From contig JAEZGQ010000238.1 in assembly GCA_023416895.1 (NCBI GenBank), forward strand, positions 1 to 14,112: DNA of 14,112 nucleotides, given 5' to 3'. Made by a program: the position numbers and the translations under genes. Below the pieces are notes generated by a model that searched no databases, was not told the DNA's origin, and saw only the letters and a program-made list of their open reading frames with translations. This DNA is from Bacillota bacterium. GTDB taxonomy: Bacteria > Bacillota > Clostridia > Christensenellales > CAG-138. Each line of letters opens with the position of its first letter. Positions within the stretch are counted from its first letter, which is position 1. This document shows, in pieces, positions 1-6,032 of this stretch.

Positions 1-31
1 CAGGCGGCCTAAAGGCTGCCTGTTTTTGTTT
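1..31 (+). terminator. Rho-independent terminator of an upstream plus-strand gene
   Basis: Bases 1-9 pair with 14-22 (nine pairs, one G-U wobble) around the loop TAAA, followed directly by TTTTTGTTT. The T-run is on the plus strand, so it should end a transcript entering from the left. That gene would converge on the two minus-strand tRNAs. The element begins at the window edge, so its stem could be longer. Confidence 0.7.
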
Positions 32-107
32 GGTAGCGGCGACTGGATTCGAACCAGTGACACTCCGGGTATGAACCGAATGCTCTGGCCAACTGAGCTA
101 CGCCGCC
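31..107 (-). tRNA. tRNA-Met (CAT), elongator type
   Basis: On the minus strand a full cloverleaf can be drawn. The acceptor arm is GGCGGCG against CGCCGCT with a G1-U72 wobble. The D-arm is around GCTCAGTTGGCCAGAGC, and the anticodon loop TTCATAC carries CAT. The T-arm holds GGTTCGAATCC, and a genomic CCA lies at 31-33. The anticodon stem lacks the three consecutive G-C pairs and the C1-A72 mismatch of the initiator, so this is the elongator. A tRNA-Ile2 with a lysidine-modified CAT anticodon cannot be fully excluded by eye. It lies about 40 bp downstream of the initiator tRNA and is probably co-transcribed with it. Confidence 0.93.
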
Positions 108-115
108 ATATTTAT

Positions 116-145
116 TTGGAGCGCTGACAAATGCCGGCGCTCCAA
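116..145 (-). other. Inverted repeat between the two tRNAs
   Basis: Bases 116-124 (TTGGAGCGC) are perfectly complementary to 137-145 (GCGCTCCAA), with a 12-base loop. It sits exactly in the spacer of the tRNA pair. Neither strand has a T-run after it, so it is more likely an RNA-processing hairpin or partial attenuator in the tRNA precursor than a full terminator. Confidence 0.45.
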
Positions 146-147
146 GT

Positions 148-223
<76 letters not shown>

Positions 224-252
224 ACGATCCGCCTTTGTCGGCGGCAAAAAAT

Positions 253-282
253 ATGATACCACAATGAACTTGTGCACGTCAA
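253..282 (-). promoter_or_regulatory. Sigma-A promoter of the tRNA-Met pair
   Basis: Read on the minus strand there is TTGACG at 282-277, an 18-bp spacer, and TATCAT at 258-253. TG one base upstream of the -10 makes it an extended -10. It points at the initiator tRNA, whose 5' end lies 30 bp downstream of the -10. The near-consensus boxes suit a constitutively strong tRNA operon. Confidence 0.8.
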
Positions 283-440
283 CTGTTTTTTAAGCTTAAA
301 CAACGATGTTTTTCAAACAAAAGGATTGCTTGCCACAGGGCGAAAAATGTGCGCGGTTCTCTGCGTTTCTTGGTTGTGCTTTTAAAAATGCTTCCATCGT
401 AAACAATCCGTAAACCCGCACACCAAAGGCCGCCGTTTCG

Positions 441-469
441 TTGTGAAAAGGGTCGAAAGGTGTTAGAAT
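441..469 (+). promoter_or_regulatory. Sigma-A promoter of the nitroreductase gene
   Basis: TTGTGA at 441-446, a 17-bp spacer, and TAGAAT at 464-469. The expected start of transcription is about 20 bp before the ATG at 497, so the leader is very short. Confidence 0.55.
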
Positions 470-496
470 AAGCGGCAAAGGAAGGTGAACTTTTCG

Positions 497-1039
497 ATGG
501 ATTTCTACGATGTCATAAACGCGCGAAGGAGCATTCGCCGTTTTAAGGATACCCCCGTGGCGCGCGAAACGATCGACCGCATCCTCGACGCGGCGCGCAA
601 GGCACCCTCGTGGAACAACAGGCAATGCTGGCGCTTCGTGCTCGTTTCCGATAAAACCGTAAAGGCCATGCTCGGCCAGCAGATCCGCAACCCCTCGGCG
701 GAGGCATATGAAACCGCACCCTATGCGCTCGTTTTGTGTGCCGACCCTACCGATAGCGGCGTGGCCAACGGCAAGGAATATTACCTTGCAGACTGTGGCG
801 CAGCTATGGAACACGTTTTGCTCGCAGCGGCAGCCGAGGGCCTTGGCACCTGCTTTGTAGGCAGCTTCACCGAATACACCGTGCGCTCGATTTTAAAAAT
901 TCCCGAGGATGTGCGGGTGGTTGCGCTTTCGCCCATCGGCTATCCCGACGAAGCACCTGAGGCAAAGCAGCGCATGCCGCTTGAACAGCTTGTTTACGAA
1001 AATGGCTGGCGGCGGGAAAATGCGCTGACCAACGAATAA
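497..1039 (+). CDS. Nitroreductase family protein (FMN-dependent NAD(P)H oxidoreductase)
   Basis: A 180-residue single-domain nitroreductase-fold enzyme. These bind FMN as homodimers in the cytoplasm and move electrons from NAD(P)H to nitro compounds, quinones or flavins. Family signatures are visible. ARRSIRRF at residues 9-16 contacts the FMN phosphate, and APSWNNRQCWRF follows at about 36-47. AAAEGLGTCFVGSF is the usual C-terminal FMN-facing segment. The length is near the family minimum and nothing is missing. An in-frame GTG lies upstream at 485. The ATG at 497 is chosen because AAAGGAAGGTG at about 477-487 is properly spaced for it, and the protein then begins at the usual MDFYDVI. The substrate cannot be told from the sequence. 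The gene stands alone, followed 146 bp later by a small protein gene that may share its transcript. Confidence 0.9.
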   Translation: MDFYDVINARRSIRRFKDTPVARETIDRILDAARKAPSWNNRQCWRFVLVSDKTVKAMLGQQIRNPSAEAYETAPYALVLCADPTDSGVANGKEYYLADCGAAMEHVLLAAAAEGLGTCFVGSFTEYTVRSILKIPEDVRVVALSPIGYPDEAPEAKQRMPLEQLVYENGWRRENALTNE

Positions 1040-1108
1040 CACCCCGCCCAACGGCAAAGCCTAAATGCGGGCGCGCAGTTCCGAAAAGCCCGGTTTTGAA
1101 GGCGTTGT

Positions 1109-1125
1109 TTTTGCAACTTGCAAAA
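1109..1125. promoter_or_regulatory. 17-bp perfect palindrome, candidate operator
   Basis: TTTTGCAA at 1109-1116 and TTGCAAAA at 1118-1125 are exact reverse complements around a single C. They lie between the nitroreductase stop and the small protein gene. The symmetry suits a dimeric repressor of the MarR, TetR or LacI kind, but no cognate regulator lies beside it and I cannot assign one. Confidence 0.45.
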
Positions 1126-1150
1126 CGGAGGTTTGTACGCCCTAACATTC

Positions 1151-1170
1151 CTTTCGGTCTAAGCCGAAAG
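1151..1170 (+). promoter_or_regulatory. Hairpin just upstream of the small-protein ribosome site
   Basis: CTTTCGG at 1151-1157 pairs with CCGAAAG at 1164-1170, plus a T-G closing pair, around the loop CTAA. It ends two bases before the AAAAGGAG ribosome site at 1173-1180. There is no T-run, so it is not a standard terminator. It could set RNA stability or influence translation of the gene at 1186. Confidence 0.4.
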
Positions 1171-1185
1171 TTAAAAGGAGAGCTT

Positions 1186-1344
1186 ATGGAAGGGCGACGT
1201 TTTAAAACCATTGGTCATACGCAGGCTTACAAAACCTATTCGCTGTTGGAACAGGAAAAAACCGAGGAGATCACGGGTGTTCCTATGCCTTCGCTCGACG
1301 CGATCACAATGGCGAAGCGAACCGTGGACGAAAACGAGTTATGA
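1186..1344 (+). CDS. Small protein, DUF3787-like (52 residues)
   Basis: A 52-residue soluble, charged protein of unknown function. The start at 1186 is decided by AAAAGGAG at 1173-1180, five bases upstream; an in-frame TTG further left has no ribosome site. The C-terminal half has a conserved-looking pattern: GVPMPSLDAITMAKRTVDEN at residues 31-50. A V-x-x-PS-x-x-x-x-x-x-AK-x-x-VD-x-N arrangement of this kind is what I associate with the clostridial small-protein family DUF3787, which has no known function. That assignment rests on memory of the motif and is moderate. There is no signal peptide, membrane segment or cysteine. It lies between a hairpin-rich leader and a probable terminator at 1379-1406. 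Confidence 0.7.
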   Translation: MEGRRFKTIGHTQAYKTYSLLEQEKTEEITGVPMPSLDAITMAKRTVDENEL

Positions 1345-1378
1345 TTTTTTGCATTTTGGTGCCGAATTGCCATAAATG

Positions 1379-1406
1379 AGGCGCGTATTAATTGAAATAT
1401 GCGCCT
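1379..1406 (+). terminator. 11-bp stem-loop, weak terminator or operator
   Basis: Bases 1379-1389 pair with 1396-1406 (11 pairs, one G-U) around AATTGA. It follows the small protein gene by 34 bp. The 3' side is only moderately T-rich (TTGATTCTTG), so termination may be inefficient. Its last base is the first base of the pckA -35 box, so the same palindrome could instead be a regulator site for pckA. Confidence 0.45.
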
Positions 1407-1434
1407 TGATTCTTGCAAGAAAACAATTTATAAT
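1406..1434 (+). promoter_or_regulatory. Sigma-A promoter of pckA
   Basis: TTGATT at 1406-1411, a 17-bp spacer, and a perfect TATAAT at 1429-1434. The predicted leader is about 60 nt. A second TATAAT at 1468-1473 has no convincing -35 partner. Confidence 0.75.
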
Positions 1435-1499
1435 GGTATATGTGAGAGATTAGTGCTTACACCCCGATATAATTTCATATTATGAAAGGAGTTCTTTAC

Positions 1500-3074
1500 A
1501 TGAAAGAATATGTTGAGTCTCTGGGCATCATTTCGCCGAAGGCCGTCTACCGCAATCTGTCGGTGGCCGACCTTGTTGAACGTTCCGTTGCGCGCGGCGA
1601 GGGCAAGCTGAGCGACACAGGCGCGTTGGTCATCCATACCGGCAAGTACACCGGCCGCTCCCCCGAGGATAAGTTTGTGGTGGACACCCCCGCCATTCAC
1701 GATGACATCGACTGGGGTAAGGTGAACGTTCCCATCAGCGCGGAAAAGTTCGAAGCGATCTACAACCGCATGATGGCGTATCTGCAGGGCCGTGAAATTT
1801 TCATTTTCGACGGTTATGCTGGTGCGGATGAAAAGTACCACCTTCCCGTGCGCGTTGTAAACGAGTTCGCAAGCCAGAACCTGTTCATCCACCAGCTTCT
1901 TTTGAGGCCCACCGAAGAACAGCTTAAGAGCTTTGTTCCGGGCTTCACCATCATTGCGGCACCTGGCTTCAAGTGCATTCCGGCGGTTGACGGCGTCCAT
2001 TCCGAGGCGGCCATCATCCTGAACCTTGAAAAGCGCATGGTCATCATCGCGGGCAGCCAGTACAGCGGCGAAATGAAGAAGAGCGTCTTCTCCGTCATGA
2101 ATTACTTCCTTCCCAAGCAGGATGTGTTCTCCATGCACTGCAGCGCCAACGTCGGCCACGACGGCGACACCGCGCTGTTCTTCGGCCTTAGCGGCACCGG
2201 CAAAACGACCCTGAGCGCTGACCCCGACCGCAAGCTCATCGGCGACGACGAGCACGGCTGGAGCAATGAGGGCATTTTCAACATCGAAGGCGGCTGCTAT
2301 GCAAAGGCCATCAATCTGTCGAGGGAAAACGAGCCGCAGATTTGGGACGCCATCAAGTTTGGCGCGGTTGCGGAAAACGTAATCATCGACGAAGAAACCC
2401 GCGTGCCCGATTACAACGACGGCTCCCTCACCGAGAACACCCGCGTTGGTTACCCCGTGGAGTTCATCCCCAACTGCGTCATTCCCGGCGTAGGCGGCCA
2501 CCCGAAGACCGTTATCTTCCTCACGGCGGATGCGTTCGGCGTACTGCCCCCGGTTGCCAAGCTCGATAAGAACATGGCCATGTACCACTTCGTTTCCGGC
2601 TACACCTCCAAGCTTGCCGGTACGGAGCGCGGCATTGTAGAACCGCAGACCACCTTCTCCACCTGCTTCGGCGCGCCCTTCCTGCCGCTTCGTCCCTCCG
2701 TTTACGCGGAAATGCTCGGCAAGCGCATCGAGGAGCATGACTCCAACGTGTACCTCATCAACACCGGTTGGACCGGCGGCCCGTACGGCGTAGGCAAGCG
2801 CATGAGCATCAAGCTCACCCGTGCCATCGTCACCGCGGCGCTCAACGGCGACCTTGAAAAATCCGAGTTCCGTCTCGACCCCATCTTCAACGTGATGGTT
2901 CCCACCACCTGCCCCGGCGTGCCCGACGACGTTTTGAACCCGCGCAACGTATGGGCCGACAAGGCTGCTTACGACAAGATGGCCAAGGATCTTGCGAACC
3001 GCTTCTTCAAGAACTTCTCCAAGTACCAGAATATGCCCAAGCATATTGTGGACGCAGGCCCCAAAGGCGAATAA
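1500..3074 (+). CDS. pckA: Phosphoenolpyruvate carboxykinase (ATP)
   Basis: Catalyses oxaloacetate + ATP to PEP + CO2 + ADP in the cytoplasm. It acts in gluconeogenesis, or in the reverse, CO2-fixing and ATP-forming direction in many fermenters. The 524 residues match the ATP-type family. TGRSPEDKF at 51-59 holds the substrate-binding arginine (R53). The phosphate loop GLSGTGKTTLS is at 229-239, and the metal-binding kinase-2 motif DDEHGW is at 249-254. NTGWTGGPYGVGKR follows in the C-terminal half. An in-frame ATG at 1482 would add six residues. The ATG at 1500 is preferred because AAAGGAG at 1485-1491 is correctly spaced for it. The gene is monocistronic, with its own consensus promoter and a double hairpin terminator. 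High GC at third positions creates a 538-codon open frame on the opposite strand, which is only a shadow. Confidence 0.98.
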   Translation: MKEYVESLGIISPKAVYRNLSVADLVERSVARGEGKLSDTGALVIHTGKYTGRSPEDKFVVDTPAIHDDIDWGKVNVPISAEKFEAIYNRMMAYLQGREIFIFDGYAGADEKYHLPVRVVNEFASQNLFIHQLLLRPTEEQLKSFVPGFTIIAAPGFKCIPAVDGVHSEAAIILNLEKRMVIIAGSQYSGEMKKSVFSVMNYFLPKQDVFSMHCSANVGHDGDTALFFGLSGTGKTTLSADPDRKLIGDDEHGWSNEGIFNIEGGCYAKAINLSRENEPQIWDAIKFGAVAENVIIDEETRVPDYNDGSLTENTRVGYPVEFIPNCVIPGVGGHPKTVIFLTADAFGVLPPVAKLDKNMAMYHFVSGYTSKLAGTERGIVEPQTTFSTCFGAPFLPLRPSVYAEMLGKRIEEHDSNVYLINTGWTGGPYGVGKRMSIKLTRAIVTAALNGDLEKSEFRLDPIFNVMVPTTCPGVPDDVLNPRNVWADKAAYDKMAKDLANRFFKNFSKYQNMPKHIVDAGPKGE

Positions 3075-3126
3075 CCAGCACTACGCGCTGTCACACAAGC
3101 GTCGTTTCGCCGCTTGAGCGAGATTT

Positions 3127-3153
3127 CGGGCAGAAGGCATAGCCTTCTGCCCG
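3127..3153 (+). terminator. Perfect 12-bp hairpin after pckA (first of two)
   Basis: Bases 3127-3138 pair exactly with 3142-3153 around the loop ATA. The stem is very GC-rich. There is no T-run of its own; it stands seven bases before a second hairpin that has one. It probably stabilises the pckA transcript end or helps termination. Confidence 0.6.
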
Positions 3154-3159
3154 ATGTAT

Positions 3160-3187
3160 CAAAAAAGTGGCTTATGCCACTTTTTTG
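3160..3187. terminator. Bidirectional rho-independent terminator between pckA and the metallophosphoesterase
   Basis: CAAAAAAGTGGC at 3160-3171 pairs perfectly with GCCACTTTTTTG at 3176-3187 around TTAT. The A-run on one side and T-run on the other let it work in both directions. It can therefore end both pckA and the convergent minus-strand unit. Confidence 0.8.
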
Positions 3188-3353
3188 AGTTTACACGCTT
3201 TGCCTAAAACGCTTTGCGTTTCCGTGCGGCAAAGCATGAAAAGAACGAAAGCCTGCGGCTTTCATCCGTTTCGGCGTACACGCAGCCGAAGCCCGAAGGA
3301 AATTAAGGAGCGAAACCGAAACAACTCCTTGAGAATCCCAGTTTTCAACAAGA

Positions 3354-3383
3354 GCCGCGCACACGGGTTCCCGTGTGCGCGGC
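3354..3383. repeat. 14-bp perfect GC-rich inverted repeat
   Basis: GCCGCGCACACGGG at 3354-3367 is exactly complementary to 3370-3383, separated by TT. The plus strand continues GTTTATG, a poor T-run. It is the strongest single stem in the spacer. Confidence 0.7.
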
Positions 3384-3407
3384 GTTTATGTTATGGTAAG
3401 TTACTTT

Positions 3408-3439
3408 CCGCTTCTTTTCTTTCCAACGAAAAGAAGCGG
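3408..3439. repeat. 12-bp inverted repeat, REP-like
   Basis: CCGCTTCTTTTC at 3408-3419 pairs perfectly with GAAAAGAAGCGG at 3428-3439, loop TTTCCAAC. It is flanked by TTACTTT and followed by GGGTGCGGGGGG. The wording resembles repeat elements I associate with intergenic regions of gut Clostridia; that link is from memory only. It begins 32 bases past the metallophosphoesterase stop. Confidence 0.5.
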
Positions 3440-3470
3440 GGTGCGGGGGGAGCAGTGCGCACGAATCGCT

Positions 3471-4598
3471 TTAATCCCACGGCATGTCGAAGGTGTACTC
3501 CTCATTTTCGGGATCGACGGCGTATTTTTCTTCCTGTGCGCCCGGGGTATCGTGATAGCGGTGATCGTTCGTCCAAGGCGAATAGCTTTGCACGCGCACA
3601 ACGCCCGCGTTAAAGTCAAACTGCAAAAACTGCATGTACCCCTCGCCGCCGGTTTCGCCCGCCGCCTGATAGTTGCACATGAGCTGGTATACCGTGCGGT
3701 CCTCTGTTCCGTTATCGTCGTCATCGAACGCGGCGGGCACGTTGCCGATGTTATAGCGGTGCCCGCACATCACAAGGTACACATTGGGGTTTGTTTTTAC
3801 CACGCGCTCAAACAAAAGCGCGCCGCTGTCGCTGTGGGAAAAATACGAATCAAAATAATCGTGTGCACAAAGCACACCGATGCGGTTTGGGTATTGACGA
3901 AACACTTCATTTATGTAGTTCACGGCATCCTCATCGGGTGCGTAGCTCACATACGCAAACACAAAATCCCTTCCGCCAAGCGTAATGAGGTCGTAATGCG
4001 CTAGGTTGTTTTTGTAGGAGCCGCCATAGTAAGCGCCGCCCGCCCACGCGCGCATCACGTCCTCCCCAAAACGCTCGCCGTAGGCTGAAAAGTCGCGTGC
4101 ACTGCCGCCAACGTCATGGTTACCCGCAAGCACCCCACATGGGATGGACGAAAGGTTTTGCATGGCAGAAACCGCGGCATCCCATTCGGCGGGCGCGTCG
4201 TAATGCTGCACAAAATCGCCCGTAAACACCACATAGCGGAGGTTGAGCCGTTTTCTTTCCTGCTCTAAAAAGCGCGTCATACGCCTGAAAATTTCCGCGT
4301 GCCCCTCGGAATAATGCTGCGTATCCGAAATCCATGCCACGGTTGTTACACCGTTTGCGGCGGTAAGCCCATCGGGGTTGGGCGTGGGTGAAGGCGTTAT
4401 TTCCGGGGTAGGCGAAAGCGTGGCTTGTACGATGGAAACAGTATTTTCGTAGGGAGTGATGGTAGGCGTTGGCGTATCGCCCGAAAAGCCGAAGGAGCGC
4501 AAAACAGCCCAAATTAGAAGCCCCACGGCGAACGCCGCAAAGGGCAGGCTTATGCGAAGGATGTCTTTTTGCTTGTTTGAGCTTTTGTTTGATTTCAT
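3471..4598 (-). CDS. Membrane-anchored calcineurin-like metallophosphoesterase
   Basis: A 375-residue protein with a short basic cytoplasmic head and one transmembrane segment at about 17-36. A Thr/Pro-rich linker follows at 42-75, typical of Gram-positive wall-spanning stalks. The phosphoesterase domain then lies outside the cell. The two-metal motifs are SDTQHY (D92), TGDF (D128), GNHD (N160, H161), CAHD (H246) and CGHRY (H280). Two differ from the classical pattern: DTQ replaces DxH, and GHRY lacks the second histidine of GHxH. The substrate (phosphodiester, nucleotide, wall or teichoic phosphate) is unknown. GCGGAG precedes the ATG at a normal distance. It follows the XRE regulator gene by 28 bp on the same strand and is probably its operon partner. 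Its transcript probably ends at the terminator at 3160-3187. Confidence 0.88.
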   Translation of the reverse strand: MKSNKSSNKQKDILRISLPFAAFAVGLLIWAVLRSFGFSGDTPTPTITPYENTVSIVQATLSPTPEITPSPTPNPDGLTAANGVTTVAWISDTQHYSEGHAEIFRRMTRFLEQERKRLNLRYVVFTGDFVQHYDAPAEWDAAVSAMQNLSSIPCGVLAGNHDVGGSARDFSAYGERFGEDVMRAWAGGAYYGGSYKNNLAHYDLITLGGRDFVFAYVSYAPDEDAVNYINEVFRQYPNRIGVLCAHDYFDSYFSHSDSGALLFERVVKTNPNVYLVMCGHRYNIGNVPAAFDDDDNGTEDRTVYQLMCNYQAAGETGGEGYMQFLQFDFNAGVVRVQSYSPWTNDHRYHDTPGAQEEKYAVDPENEEYTFDMPWD

Positions 4599-4626
4599 TG
4601 TTTTCTCCGCTTTTCAACGGGCGGCA

Positions 4627-4968
4627 TCATTCAACGCTTTTAAGCAGCTCTTCTGCCGATATTCCGTACAACTTTGCCAGTGCAATCAAATTGCTTGTAC
4701 TGGGGTCAGATGTTCCGTTTTCCCATTTTGACACAGCCTGTCTGCTAACGCCCAATGTTTCGGCTACAAATTCCTGTGTCATTTTACATTCGGTGCGGCG
4801 CTCTTTCAAGGCTTCCCCAAGCGATTGCCTTACCACTGCCTTTTCTTTGCGCACCTCTCCTGATTTTACATACTTTAGAAGCGCACGGATTAAGAGGGAG
4901 AGCACCCAAACAAACACACCCAGTGCAAGAATTCCGAACACGCCCATTATTATTACCATTCTGCTCAT
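4627..4968 (-). CDS. Small XRE-family regulator with an N-terminal transmembrane helix
   Basis: A 113-residue protein. Residues 5-31 form one hydrophobic helix, followed by the basic KYVKSGEVRKEK. A Cro/C1-type helix-turn-helix spans about 50-110, with MTQEFVAETLGVSRQAVSKW at 63-82 containing the recognition helix. A DNA-binding domain tethered at the membrane is implied. The ATG at 4968 is chosen because AAGGAGACAGAG lies just upstream; the open frame continues 40 codons further with no ribosome site. Many clostridial relatives have the HTH first and the membrane helices after it, so this order is reversed, though I believe similar small proteins occur in gut Clostridia. It precedes the surface metallophosphoesterase gene by 28 bp, which suggests co-regulation. 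The target may be the direct repeats in its own upstream region. Confidence 0.88.
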   Translation of the reverse strand: MSRMVIIMGVFGILALGVFVWVLSLLIRALLKYVKSGEVRKEKAVVRQSLGEALKERRTECKMTQEFVAETLGVSRQAVSKWENGTSDPSTSNLIALAKLYGISAEELLKSVE

Positions 4969-5009
4969 TTCTCTGTCTCCTTTTCTTGATGCTAAGCATA
5001 CCATTGGCC

Positions 5010-5061
5010 GGAGAGTTTCTCCAGCAACTATTCCGCGATTCTTGGTTGCAATGCGGTTGCA
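5010..5061. promoter_or_regulatory. Candidate operator region of the XRE gene
   Basis: Two motifs lie in the divergent spacer between the XRE gene and the GNAT gene. GGTTGCA occurs at 5044-5050 and again at 5055-5061, repeating at 11 bp, one helical turn. GGAGA at 5010-5014 mirrors TCTCC at 5018-5022. On the minus strand TGGTATGCT at about 5006-4998 is a possible extended -10. Either motif could bind the neighbouring HTH protein; nothing shows which. Confidence 0.3.
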
Positions 5062-5109
5062 TTCAAATAATTTTCCCGCCGTGTGCAAAGGTCAGTTCCG
5101 TCACCTTGC

Positions 5110-5138
5110 TTTACGCGCACTGTTTTGGAGGTTACAAT
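5110..5138 (+). promoter_or_regulatory. Probable promoter of the GNAT gene
   Basis: TTTACG at 5110-5115, a 17-bp spacer, and TACAAT at 5133-5138, about 30 bp before the ATG at 5169. The -35 matches the consensus at only four of six positions. Confidence 0.45.
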
Positions 5139-5168
5139 AAAAGCATAAATGAGAATCGGAGGGCACAC

Positions 5169-5945
5169 ATGCTCACACAGCAACAGTACGATACGCTCGT
5201 GGAACGCGCGGAAGGCTTCGCGTTCACATCGCTTCAATATCCCGATTATGACGGCCACCGCGGCTACGAGGTTTTATACGACGGGGAAAACGGGCTTCTC
5301 CTTGCCGAAATGGAGCTTAACCCGTCGCCCGTCCATTGGGCGGCAAACAGCGAAAAGGAGCTCTTGGCACTTTTGGCGCTTGCGCCGGAAAGCATAACGG
5401 TTCCGTTTGTACCAAGGGATTTTCAGCAGCCGCTTGAGGACGCCGGCTTTTTCGTGCTTGGGGAATTTGCGGACTTTTTTAACTTCAAGCTTATAGAAAC
5501 CGCAAGTACGTTTGCACCGCAAGAAGCGGAGCTGTTGCGCGCCGACGAGGCGGAGGCCGCAAGCGCTCTATCAAAGGCCGTACGCGGCCAGTCACGCGGG
5601 TTTATGGGCGAAACGGCGCAATGGTTTCAAGAATGGATCGAGGATGGTGACGTGCTCGTTGTGCGCGAAGGCGGCGAGCTTGCAGGCGTTTGCTGCGTAA
5701 CGGTATACAACAGCGGCACCACGCTTTGGGTGCGCGAAATTGCGGTTTCCCCTGCGCACCAAGGTAAAGGCTACGGCAGGCGGCTTATGGAGCAGGCGCT
5801 TGTGTATGGTGCGCGGCGCGGTGCCGTAAAGGCGTTTTTGGCGGCGGACTTACAAAACACAAACGCCATAGCACTTTATGAAAGCTGCGGCTTTGCGCGG
5901 CATGGCACGGAAACGGAGCTTCAAATGGCGCGCGGCAATTTTTAG
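5169..5945 (+). CDS. GNAT family N-acetyltransferase with an extra N-terminal domain
   Basis: 258 residues. The C-terminal 130 or so are a GNAT domain, which transfers an acyl group from acyl-CoA to an amine. VREIAVSPAHQGKGYGRRLM holds the CoA pyrophosphate loop Q198-G-K-G-Y-G203. NTNAIALYESCGF near the end is the usual final helix and strand. The first 120 or so residues have no motif I can name. They may be a degenerate GNAT half or a substrate-binding region, since tandem two-domain GNATs of this length are common. The start at 5169 follows GGAGGG at 5158-5163; the frame is open far to the left but without a ribosome site. The gene is divergent from the XRE gene and 87 bp ahead of an unrecognised gene that seems to share its transcript. 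The substrate is unknown. Confidence 0.88.
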   Translation: MLTQQQYDTLVERAEGFAFTSLQYPDYDGHRGYEVLYDGENGLLLAEMELNPSPVHWAANSEKELLALLALAPESITVPFVPRDFQQPLEDAGFFVLGEFADFFNFKLIETASTFAPQEAELLRADEAEAASALSKAVRGQSRGFMGETAQWFQEWIEDGDVLVVREGGELAGVCCVTVYNSGTTLWVREIAVSPAHQGKGYGRRLMEQALVYGARRGAVKAFLAADLQNTNAIALYESCGFARHGTETELQMARGNF

Positions 5946-6032
5946 CGCGCAGCTTGGGCTTGCGATTTCTGCGCATAATTGCCATGAACGGGTTCCATCC
6001 AATCCATTGATTATAGAAAGAGGCGGTAAGGC

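Larger units (their letters stand above)
3188..3470. other. Hairpin-rich non-coding spacer, possible structured RNA or dispersed repeat
   Basis: No credible gene is seen here. Stem after stem is present. 3197-3204 pairs with 3228-3235 and encloses 3207-3212 with 3216-3221. Then 3247-3253 pairs with 3257-3263, 3270-3275 with 3285-3290, and 3305-3310 with 3325-3330. The 14-bp GC-rich 3354-3367 pairs with 3370-3383, and 3408-3419 with 3428-3439. Seven stems in under 300 bases is far more than a simple terminator needs. I see no clear promoter. A cluster of REP-like intergenic repeats or a folded non-coding RNA would both fit. Confidence 0.55.

Noticed and set aside
1133..1162. Possible nine-codon leader peptide (TTG start after GGAGG) ahead of the small protein gene
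   Set aside because: The TTG lies directly against the ribosome-site-like sequence, too close for initiation, and there is no run of regulatory codons.
1468..1473. Second TATAAT before pckA as an alternative promoter
   Set aside because: No acceptable -35 box at 16-18 bp and no extended -10; the pair at 1406-1434 is much better.
1428..3044. 538-codon open frame on the minus strand opposite pckA
   Set aside because: It mirrors pckA codon structure, has no ribosome site and no recognisable motifs. It is the usual shadow of a GC3-biased gene.
3375..4004. 209-codon plus-strand frame opposite the metallophosphoesterase
   Set aside because: Starts inside a hairpin spacer and runs antisense to conserved catalytic motifs; no ribosome site.
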